From Hydractinia symbiolongicarpus (lineage: Eukaryota; Cnidaria; Hydrozoa; Anthoathecata; Hydractiniidae): 64,000 nucleotides of DNA. Each line of letters begins with the position of its first letter. The stretch's first letter is position 1. Under the pieces are notes generated by a model. It ran no database searches and had not been told where the DNA came from. It saw nothing but the letters and a program-made list of their open reading frames with translations. The position numbers and the translations under genes are program-made. The DNA is taken from NCBI RefSeq assembly GCF_029227915.1, contig NC_079880.1:10505501-10569500 (forward strand), in the 5' to 3' direction. Below, one piece after another: positions 24,356 to 33,455 of this stretch.

Positions 24356-24921
24356 TTTATCAAACACTTTCACGAAATCTAGAATATTGTTTTGAGAAAT
24401 GAGAAAACAAGAGGATATCGTGTGGAGGTTTTGTGTGAATATGTTATTGGAGGAATAATCTCTAAAAGGCTGAACATGTAGAGAAAGATATTTGTAAAAG
24501 AGAAAAAATTGTTTAACTAAATAGAATTTTTCTTTATTTTTGTTTCTAAGTTGAAAAATCTCCCGGATAAAGGTCTAGTGGACTTAAAACCCGGGAAACT
24601 CGCGTCTATGAGTAGGCTTATGTGGGATAATAGTGTACAAATAGAAAACAGCCGCGAACGTACCAGCAAAAGGCGTCAAATATATAAATTGCCCTGCTTT
24701 AAGAACATTCTTTGCTTGGATTTTCTCGAATTTGTGTATAACTGTAAAAACTAATGCGAAACGGCGAAACGAAACCAATGTAAATTTTGTTCAGCATCAG
24801 AGCGTTGTCGCTCGAATCCACAAGAAGGAACAAGAAGCCGACACGTTTTATAAATCACACAATCAAAATTGTGAGAGAATTAATACAATACCAAAATCCG
24901 AATATTAGGAAAAATTAAATA

Positions 24922-25467
24922 CCGTGTTCCATAAAATTACCTGTCACGAAATTAACGCGATTTTTCAAAATTCGTGTTAATTTAATGACCGTTAATTAAA
25001 TGCAGTGTTAATTAAAGACTCGTTAATTAAAATACTGTTAAAGGCCCCAATTGCAAAAATTACATGTATAGAGAATAATTAATCAGAATTTCAGATTTTT
25101 ATTTAGTTTTCAAGATTTTTTTTTGCTATCATAGGGCGTAATTTACCTTATTTCATGAAATTAACGAGTCAAGAAATTAACGCGGTTCAATAACATTATT
25201 TTGTAAAAGGCATTTAATTAACGCGGTTGCGAAGCAAAAATTACATCAACAGTCGAATTCACGGTGGTGAAACGGTCTTCTCTATTACAAGGTGGTTTGG
25301 AAATCGAAATAAATATATTATATTATATTATATATTATATTTTAATTAACAAGTCATAAAATTAACAGTTTTTAAATTAACACTACATTTAATTAACGGC
25401 CATTAAATTAACGCGAATTTTGAAAAACCGCGTTAATTTCATGACTTGTTAATTTCATGGAATAAAG
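24922..25467. mobile_element. Non-autonomous element with ~120 bp imperfect inverted termini rich in GTTAATTAA
   Basis: The left 120 bp and the reverse complement of the right 120 bp align closely: TTCCATAAAATTA against TTCCATGAAATTA, TTTTTCAAAATTCG in both, then AATGACCGTTAATTAAATG against AATGGCCGTTAATTAAATG. TTAATTAACG/GTTAATTA words recur over a dozen times across the element. TA dinucleotides flank both ends. Non-coding, about 545 bp. Confidence 0.8.
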
Positions 25468-25472
25468 TATAA

Positions 25473-26956
25473 CTCCTGGCCTACTTTGAACGAAAATTAC
25501 ACATAGTGTGAAAATACGAAACATCCACATTGATAATTTTTACATGATGCAAAATCAACATTATTATTTTCTCTTCTTAATATTCATTATGCTAAATTTT
25601 GCCACCACGAAGAACTTTTCTAGATTTGGAAAAATATGGACTAGGTATGTAAAACAAATGTTAATGCATCGTGTGCGTACCTCTTCATCCATTGTAGAAA
25701 ACAAAGTACTTCTCAATTTTTGGACCAATTTTGGCCTAAAACAATATGAAGGTGACGAAATATCAAGATTTTGACATCATCATTATATTCAACATCCAGA
25801 AAATTCACTGCAGCACATATTACAAGAAAAACGGTGCATCATGCAAACGAGGCATGTTTAAAAGTGAGGTTGAAAAACGATCTTACCATGAACGCAGAAT
25901 TCTGCTTTTAATAAAAAGTCTCCTTAGGGACGTGATTTAAAAACAAGAATTAAAATATATAATTAGTATATGTTACTTCTGACCTGACTTGTGTGAAAAA
26001 GTTTAAAAGTTCATGGAAGTCGACAATCAGTCTGTCCACAAATGTTTAAGTTTAAAATAGTTTCACTTGTATACATACTTCGTGTGATACGAACATGAAA
26101 ATATTTAATTACGACAAACTGACATTTAAAAATTTGTGTGTTAATTCGCTTTTACATAACGTCTATTCCAAAATGACATGTGTGGCTCTGTTTGCATGCT
26201 AGGATAATCCACCAATGGGAAAGAACGCCCCAGGCTACCAATCCTTCGTCATCCTCAACTTTCGTTTTAAAGGGCAAAAAAAAATTTAAAAATAGCAAAC
26301 TAACAGAGACAATTAAATACCTGGTTACATGAAAACATAAGGGTGGTAGCTAATGCTTTGATAACGGAAAACGCTATGGCTTATTAAGCGTCTAAAACGA
26401 GAATGGAGTCTAGGCCTAGTTGAGTATCGTGACAAATTTTTAACCTTTATGTCAACTGAGATTTGCACAACATTCTTTCAGTAAGGCGAAGTAGGTTTAA
26501 TGACGTCATTCTGGCGGTAAGATAACAAACCGATTAATGGTGCAAGCAAAATATCAGTAACGTTTTAATCCGCTCTTGTCATTAAGTTTATGGAGGATAC
26601 TAAATGTCTGTTTATTTTGGCACAACTGTGTATTCTTTCGCTACTCTTGTGTTCCAACAATATGCTGGAACACTACATTCGCCTTCACGCGACAAAAACT
26701 GTAGTAATCTCAATGACTTAGCGGAATTCCTACTCAAAAGAAAAACTGATGGGAACAAAACAAGAGAAATGCTTGAATATCATTGTTATCAGCTAATTAT
26801 TTTTTTGTTTTTTTATAATTGTTCTAATTTAAGTTTGTATCCGAACGGATCGGAACGGAAAACTTATCAACCAATCAAACTCCAGAAAACACTATTGTCC
26901 GACCCATTATATTTCGTTTTTAAGTTGAAATTCAACTTTATCCTAAGTAGACCAAA
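25473..26956. other. Intergenic stretch before the pogo element
   Basis: AT-rich. The open frames at 25508-25774 and 25746-25940 have no recognisable family or splice context. No gene is supported. Confidence 0.4.
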
Positions 26957-26958
26957 TA

Positions 26959-26999
26959 CCTTAAGGGAACTTATTTTGGCGGGAACTAATTTTGGCGGA
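26959..26999 (+). repeat. Left terminal inverted repeat of the pogo element
   Basis: 41 bp, the exact reverse complement of 30395-30435. It begins with the palindrome CCTTAAGG. Confidence 0.93.
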
Positions 27000-27020
27000 T
27001 TTGGCGGATTGGGGCAAAAT

Positions 27021-27166
27021 CCGCCAAAATTAGTTCCCGCCAAAATTAAATATTTTACTCACCCGCCAAAATTAGTTCCCGCCAAAATTAAAAAAAATCG
27101 CCACCCGCCAAAATAAGTTCCCGCCAAAATTAAAAATTTCGTTGATCCGCCAAAATAAGTTCCCCT
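27021..27166 (+). repeat. Left subterminal array, 42 bp period
   Basis: CCGCCAAAATTAGTTCCC-type units start at 27021, 27063, 27105 and 27147, exactly 42 bp apart. Each complete unit holds two CGCCAAAAT words 16 bp apart; the last is truncated. Likely transposase-binding sites, by analogy with other pogo-like elements. Confidence 0.9.
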
Positions 27167-27274
27167 TAAAAAATCGACAAAAATCAACTTTTTTTCAATT
27201 TTTTATATCTTTTAGAAATATACCTTTGCGCTAGAAATATTATGTCATAATAAACCTCTAATACAAGATAATTT

Positions 27275-27925
27275 TTAATCAATATTTATGATTTCTAAGT
27301 CCTTGCTTGACGATGGTGACGACTTTTTAGGTTTGTTGTTAACTTTTTGCCTTTTTGGGGCTGGTGCAGCTGAGGTGTTTCCAAAAAAGTTTCGAATATC
27401 TTTTTGCTTTTTCGTCTCTTTGCTTTGGCTTTTGGCTGTATTTTTTTTACGCTTTGGTCTCTCTTCGGTTGGAACCACGACATCTAAAATAACTGCAATA
27501 TGTAAGAACGAACCAAGAATCAATTCCTCTTTCGGCTCTGTATACAAGGCTTCTACAAGTTGTTGGTATCTTGCAAGAACCAAAAGATTGTTTACTGTCC
27601 CTGGTAAAGTAACAGTTATTTTACAGGGGATCTCCAAGCCTCCTTGAACGAGAGGTGATCTTCGATAGTGTACACTTGTCAACGTGGATTTCATAGACGC
27701 TCCTCTGTCCAGAAGAAATTTTGTAACCCTTGAGATTTCTTTGGGTAAATGGCCAACTGGTTTGTCATTTCCGAATTCACAAACTTTGATTGCAAATCTA
27801 TCGAAAACATTGTTGTTCTCATGAAAGCAGTCCAGTGATTGATTTTCCTCAGGTTTCCAATAAGTTTTATAATAATGGAATCCTCTGACAGCAGCTGTAA
27901 ACTCGAACGTCTTGTTGTAAGCCAT
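27275..27925 (-). CDS. Transposon-encoded HIRAN-domain protein with PIP box
   Basis: 216 residues, single exon, inside the pogo element and divergent from the transposase. Residues ~8-105 match the HIRAN fold: VRGFHYYKTYW, then FHENNNVFDRFAIKVCEFG, then KPVGHLPKEIS, the pattern of HIRAN domains in HLTF/Rad5-type proteins, which bind 3'-OH ends of single-stranded DNA. The basic C-terminal tail holds two probable nuclear localisation signals (PKRKK at 157-161; PKRQK at 190-194). Between them, residues 174-181 read QKDIRNFF, a perfect PIP box (Q-x-x-I-x-x-F-F) resembling the DIRKFF of RFC1. There is no helicase, RING or nuclease domain, so it is an accessory factor rather than a transposase. The start is the first ATG after the promoter repeats. 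The function, PCNA-linked handling of DNA ends during transposition, is inference. Confidence 0.85.
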   Translation of the reverse strand: MAYNKTFEFTAAVRGFHYYKTYWKPEENQSLDCFHENNNVFDRFAIKVCEFGNDKPVGHLPKEISRVTKFLLDRGASMKSTLTSVHYRRSPLVQGGLEIPCKITVTLPGTVNNLLVLARYQQLVEALYTEPKEELILGSFLHIAVILDVVVPTEERPKRKKNTAKSQSKETKKQKDIRNFFGNTSAAPAPKRQKVNNKPKKSSPSSSKDLEIINID

Positions 27926-28007
27926 ATGGACGTCTTTTCTTTTCTAGCTCTGATGAAAAACAAAAATGTCAATCGATCGATTTTTTAATTGCCTAGCATG
28001 AAAATAG

Positions 28008-28226
28008 AACGTTTTTGTTCTATTTGTCAGTGTAGACCGAACTTTCCCAATTAAATAGAATGTTTTTGTTCGATTGGTTAGTCTAAACGGGCCTTAGCGA
28101 AGAAAAAAAGAATGTTTTTGTTCGATTGGGTAGTCTAAACGGGCCTTAGCCAAGAAAAAAAGAATGTTTTTGTTCGATTTTTAGTGTAAATATAGGCCAA
28201 GTGAATGGAATGTTTATGTTCGAGTA
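28008..28226. promoter_or_regulatory. Divergent promoter with five phased dyad motifs
   Basis: GAATGTTTTTGTTCGATT-type motifs start at 28008, 28058, 28110, 28162 and 28208 (spacings 50, 52, 52, 46). The first is a perfect dyad (AAATAGAAC, 6 bp spacer, GTTCTATTT). Copies 2-4 lie in a 52 bp tandem repeat that includes TAGTCTAAACGGGCCTTAGC. The last copy is 73 bp before the transposase ATG; the first is about 85 bp from the HIRAN ATG. A shared operator or activator site for both genes is inferred. Confidence 0.7.
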
Positions 28227-28280
28227 AATATACAGGATACAGATAACTTACGTTTCCTTTTTTATCTCCCGGCTTTCAAA

Positions 28281-30121
28281 ATGTCTTACATCAGGAAGTT
28301 AGCTAAATTACAAGAGAAAGAAGCTCAACAAAGGGCCGCTGAAAAGGAAAAAACTTCAGACGAAACACCTTCAAACAGTTCTAGGGAACAAAGTAAGTAT
28401 TTCTCTTTGATGTTTTTTTTTGTTATACCTACCTGCGAAGAAGTTTCTTTCTTTGTTTGAAAATTTTTAATTTTTGGTCAAAATTCGCAATTACATAGTG
28501 GTTCGTTTTATTCATTTTAGGCCCACAACCAACTGACTTCCAGCAAGAATCATCCCTTGGTTCGTTAGACTACGAAGCTGTTACAGACGCGACTGAAAAT
28601 GTTAAATCCAGTGGCAAAAAATCATACAACCGTTGGTCAGAAAAAGAAAGATTTGATATCGGAAAATATGTTGCGATTCATGGTGGTGCGGCTGCAATCA
28701 CAAAGTTTCAAACCAAAGACAGGCCGTTAAGTGAGAGTACAGCTCGAAGATTTGGCAATCTTTACAAAAAAGAGCTGAAAGATTCAACCCGAGAAAAACG
28801 TAGCGTGGTAACCAAATTTGTTCCTTTGAAACGCGGTAGACCTCTGTTCCTTGGCAGTCTAGATGAGATGGTACAAAGATTTTTAATTGCACTGAGAAAT
28901 CGAGGAGGTGTTGTTTCAAGAACAGTTGCAACCGCTGCAGCGAAAGCTCTAATATCACGAAACCCTCAATTTGAGTTGGGGCATATTAAAATTGATAACA
29001 GTTGGGCAAAAAGCCTCTTCAAGAGAATGGGTTTCAAGAAAAGAATGAAAACGACCTCCAAAGTTGAAATCACTGAAGGAGCCAAAAAGGAGTGCGAATT
29101 ACTATTTCTTCACGATATTGTTTCGACCATCGAACAACACAGCATCCCTCACCAACTTGTTATGAATCTGGACCAGACACCTCTTAAGTTTGTTCCAAGA
29201 ATGAATCACACCATGGCGAAAAAGGGTTCATCGTCCGTCCCTATCGTTGGATCTTCCGACAAAAGATGCCTTACTGGTACCTTTATTATTACGCTTGATG
29301 GTTCTTTTCTGCCAATGCAACTGATATATGGGGGGAAAACAAATCAAAGCCTCCCAAAGTTTGAATTCCCCGAATCGTTCTCACTAAGCGTTAATCCCAA
29401 ACACTACAGCAATACACAAGAATCCATCAAAGTCATCAAAGAGATCGTTCTAAAGCACGTTGAAGACCAGAGGAAGAAGTTAAATAACCCAAAGCAAGCT
29501 GCTCTTCTAATATTCGATGTCTTTCGAGGACAAATTACTGAGGAAGTTACCGAATTGCTGAAGAAGAACAACATCTTCCTGGTTTTGGTTCCAAGTAACA
29601 TGACACATATATTCCAGCCCTTGGATCTTACTGTGAATAATCATTGCAAGCAATTCATGAGAAATTTGTTCACTGAATGGTATTCAAAACAGATCGAGAA
29701 AGAGCTATCCCTTAACAAAAAGATCGAAGATATAAATATTCAATTAAAGCTGACCACCATCAAGCCTCTTCATGCAAGTTGGCTCCTCCAGTTTTATAAC
29801 CATATCACTTCGGCAGATGGCCGTGAAGTCGTTTTGAATGGGTGGAAAGCATCTGGAATTTACGACGCAGTTCGCATGGGATCCACTTCACTTGAATCCC
29901 TTGACCCTTTTCAAGATCTATCACCGCTGCCAGAAAGCAATAGTGTAATTACTCAGCCCATAACCGACATAATCAATGCGCCAGATTTATTAAAGGATAG
30001 CTTCATCAACGTGCGAGTCGAAAATGACGATGACAAAGAAGAGGAGTACACGCGTGACGAGGATGACATAGACTTTAGTCGGAATGCATTTGACATTATC
30101 ATAGACGATGAAGAAGAGTAG
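28281..30121 (+). CDS. pogo/Tigger-type transposase, two exons
   Basis: Exons 28281-28392 and 28521-30121 (donor AGTAAGT, acceptor TTCATTTTAG) give 570 residues. In order: a charged N-terminus; a first helix-turn-helix at ~76-125 (NRWSEKERFDIGKYV, then LSESTARRFGNLY); a second, CENP-B/Tc5-like HTH at ~145-215 (VVSRTVATAAAKAL, NSWAKSLFKRMGFKKR); and a DDE/D catalytic core with D255 (MNLDQTPLKF), D370 (LLIFDVFRGQ) and D406 (IFQPLDLTVN), the last two separated by 35 residues. The C-terminus is strongly acidic (EDDIDF, then IIIDDEEE). No frameshift or internal stop is present. It probably binds the 42-bp-phased subterminal units and cuts the TIRs. Reading only the long second exon would miss the ATG and the first 132 residues. 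Confidence 0.93.
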
Positions 30122-30218
30122 ATTTTTAGTATTTGTTTTAAAATTCTTTGCTTTGTAATGCTTATTTCTACATCTTTACCAAAGAAAATTTTCGTTGAAA
30201 TTTGAAAAAATCCTTCAC

Positions 30219-30434
30219 TCGCCAAAATTAGTTCCCGCCAAAATTAAAAAATCCGCTGACCCGCCAAAATAAGTTCCCGCCAAAATTAAAAAAAACCGCC
30301 ACCCGCCAAAATAAGTTCCCGCCAAAATTAAAAATTTCGTTGATCCGCCAAAATTAGTTCCCGCCAAAATTAAATTTTTTTTAGATTTCCTTCGTCCGCC
30401 AAAATTAGTTCCCGCCAAAATAAGTTCCCTTAAG
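30219..30434 (+). repeat. Right subterminal array, 42 bp period
   Basis: Units at 30219, 30261, 30303 and 30345 are exactly 42 bp apart; a final unit 51 bp on (30396) merges into the terminal repeat. The block around 30289-30356 is nearly identical, in the same orientation, to 27091-27158 in the left array. Confidence 0.9.
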
Positions 30435-30435
30435 G
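30395..30435 (-). repeat. Right terminal inverted repeat of the pogo element
   Basis: Exact complement of 26959-26999, ending in CCTTAAGG next to the TA target duplication. Confidence 0.93.
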
Positions 30436-30437
30436 TA

Positions 30438-32390
30438 AACATTTCGAGTTATCTGGTGTTCAAGTTTTCGGGTGTTCGAGTTACCAAGCTTTCGAGTTTT
30501 CGAGGGTTTGGGTTACTGAGGCTATATTAACTAAAACTTAACTTTTAGTGGGCGATAGTTTTTCGAAACAACCCAAACCGCGTGTCAGCTACAGAATGAA
30601 TTATAAAATGAATTATAAAAACATTGTATCTAGAATTTCTTACTTCTCACGTCGATACAAAAGCGCTTAAAATATATTGCATTGCTTAATTTTATTTAAA
30701 AAAAAATTCGTGCGTGGTTTCACATGATCCGGGTTTGGCCGACAGAGAAAATACGGCGATTATTATAGAGACACCGTTTTTATGTCATTTTTTGTTATAA
30801 AATGTTGTAAAGTCTCACCGAAAGAGAGGTTTAGGAAAAGCGTACGGAAGAGAGTGAGTCTACAAACCATTTTAACGACAACAACTAGTGGGTAGACTTC
30901 TAACAAACCGATATGGGAGAGTAATTAAATCTCATTCCCAGGGCTTTTCTTCGCTTTCCGGTGGGATTGAGATATTATCGTGCGTTAAATTTCACACGAC
31001 AAACTTGCTCAAACATCTTGCCTCTGTTAAAGAAATTGCATTGAAATAATTTAAACATAGCCAACTCGTGTTTGATCTTTGATAGATGTGTAGACATTAA
31101 CAATAAATAAAAATTTAATATTGGACTGTTTAAAATAGACGCCACCAAATTCGTGACGGGAATGTCGTGACGGGCATGACTACATAGATTCGCACCAACA
31201 CAAAAAAAGATGCATTTGTTGATTTATTGATTTACTGTTTTGTTTTGTTTGGGAATAATTTTATAACGTTGATATTGGCCTGGTTAAGATTATCTGTTGC
31301 ATTCATCTCTTGATCCATAGCAAGCCTGAAACAAACGCCATGACTGTCGGGATATTTTTATCCGACACGAGAGCATTGCCGTCGTTTTGAAATTTCCATG
31401 TCGGTGTCGAAGGGTCAGTCGCCGTTACTTTAGTATGCCATGTAATTTTAAGTTTTTTTAAACAATTAATATTTGCAGAAACGTTGAGAAAATTAAAACG
31501 GATAGAATGTTAAATTTTAAAGAACGATGGATCGCAGCAAAACACTGTCTTTTTTAAGCATATCGATTTTCTGATTTCGCAAATCCTGTTCATATGAAAC
31601 ATTTTGCTCGATTCGACAAACACTGAATTTTAAAAGAAATTAAAAATGAAAAAAAAGCAAGACCAAAAATATGTCAACAAAAAAAATACATTTTTTTATT
31701 CGACGACATTTACGCTCCAAAGTTACTTTATTATAGACTTTTTTATATAACAACCTGAAAGTTTCTCACATTTTTCAAATAATTTTTTTTCTTGACATGT
31801 TATGGTGAGGCCACCAACCATACTTTTGACTGTGCTTCTACCTTGCAATGTAAAAAAATCCTCTCATTTCCAAATAAAATGAAAAGAAAATTGTAGTCTT
31901 TGGTTTTTATCCGCTAATCAGAGGGAAAAATAAGGTCAAATTTCAAACCTGTTGACGAAAAACTTTTCTACTAAGAGGCCCACCAAAATGATTGTCTCCT
32001 TTTTGAAGAGTTCATCATTCTGTTTTGTTTTAACGAAGAAATGAACTTTTAATTGGATATGTTCGGTAATTATAAGTATACCGCATGTTTGAATAAAAAG
32101 TCATTACAAACCACAAAAACGTTCTTTTTTAAAGATGTTTTTTTCAACCAAGCCTTCTGAGAATGCATTAACAGCTATACAAGTCCCATTAGTGTTAGAG
32201 GCGGTCGTTATTTTAAGCTCCATGTTTAACTTCATTATTTTTTGATGCATTAAAGTGAATTCATATCGAGTACCCAATGATTTTTATAGAGTAAACTGGA
32301 ATGAACATGTTTTTGTTTTGTCTACCCCTTAAAATGATTTTCAGCAGAAACAACAAAGATTACTGAGTAGTTTCTTATTCGCCATAGTAA
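30438..32390. other. Intergenic AT-rich stretch
   Basis: No gene recognised. Just outside the transposon, 30445-30510 holds a run of degenerate TTCGAGTT words. A fragment resembling the AACCTCGTTCCCAGGGC foldback family (ATCTCATTCCCAGGGC) lies at 30929-30975. Confidence 0.45.
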
Positions 32391-32683
32391 ATGTATATTA
32401 ATACGACATGTTTAAATATGTATATGTATTTTATTAAATTAAAAACGAAGCTTTTATACTTAATTTTTCATAATGGCATAACTTAAAAAAAAGGTATAAT
32501 TTTATGACAAATTAGTTTTTAGTATCAACGAAATCCCCTAGACGATGTTTTAATTATAAAATTTTTGTATATATATCAGCACACGTTTTTAAGTTTTATA
32601 CCTGATGATGTAAGTATACTTACGAAAAGCTTCGTTTTTATTTAATACACATATATATTTAAACATGTCGTATTAATATACAT
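32391..32683. mobile_element. MITE with ~60 bp inverted repeats
   Basis: The left arm starts ATGTATATTAATACGACATG and continues to AAAACGAAGCTTTT near 32455; the right arm is its near-exact complement, from AAAAGCTTCGTTTTT near 32626 to CATGTCGTATTAATATACAT at 32683. About 290 bp, no coding capacity. Confidence 0.85.
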
Positions 32684-33455
32684 AACAAAGATTACATTCT
32701 TTAATAGCATCTTCGATTTAAAGAAACATAAGGCAGAGATTACTGGCATTTTCAGAGCCTATTTATTGAAATATTGAGAAATTAATTGAGAAATTGAAAG
32801 GGTTCTTGCTGTGAAAGTATTTTAGGAGTGTGGTTCATATTCAAAAATAAAAATAAAAATCGTATGTTTCTTATAAAGGCACATGTTTCTATAAATTAAG
32901 AATGGATTGATGTTCAGGTCGGTATAATCCAACTGGAAATCACAAGTTTCAATCGAAATATGACGATTTCTATAAGAATGATGATTATATAACCTGAAGT
33001 TCGTTTTATTTACTATATGATCCAAACAAACTTGGCTGGCAAAATATTTCAGGATTGTTCTGAAAACTTTTGAACACGCGAGAGAAAAAAACAGAATTAT
33101 TTTTAAATGTAAAAATTGCATTTATTTCAAATTGCATGTGCGTTCTGTACACATAAAAAATAAATAATTTTATTTATAATCTTGGTAAAATATGTCTAAG
33201 GAGTACCACAAATGAAATTTAAGTTAAAAACCGATGTTAGATCGATGCTAGGAAACCGATCTGATTGAACTGGTTAGGTTTGACTATTACCTGGCAAAAA
33301 AATATGAGCTTATTTTACATTAGTTTGATAAATATATGTACACATTTCAACAACAACAACAACAGTGGCAGCAGTCTATATACACAAATACAACAAAAAA
33401 ATATATATATTTACAAAAAAAAAAAAAAACCTGTATAATTAAAAATAGTAAAAAG

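Larger units (their letters stand above)
26959..30435. mobile_element. pogo/Tigger-type DNA transposon with HIRAN accessory gene, apparently complete
   Basis: 3477 bp, flanked by TA on both sides (26957-26958 and 30436-30437), as expected of the Tc1/mariner-pogo superfamily. The termini are perfect 41 bp inverted repeats starting CCTTAAGGGAACTTATTTTG. Inside each end lies an array of GCCAAAAT-containing units with 42 bp period. Cargo: a minus-strand HIRAN-domain gene (27275-27925) and a plus-strand transposase gene (28281-30121, one intron), divergent from a shared 355 bp promoter. Both reading frames are open, the catalytic aspartates are present and the termini match exactly, so the insertion looks young and possibly active. 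Confidence 0.9.

Noticed and set aside
26604..27116. 170-codon plus-strand frame with NPPKLVPAKIK repeats
   Set aside because: Runs from intergenic DNA into the transposon's left terminal array; the repeats are the 42 bp units translated.
27288..27647. 119-codon plus-strand frame
   Set aside because: Antisense shadow of the HIRAN gene.
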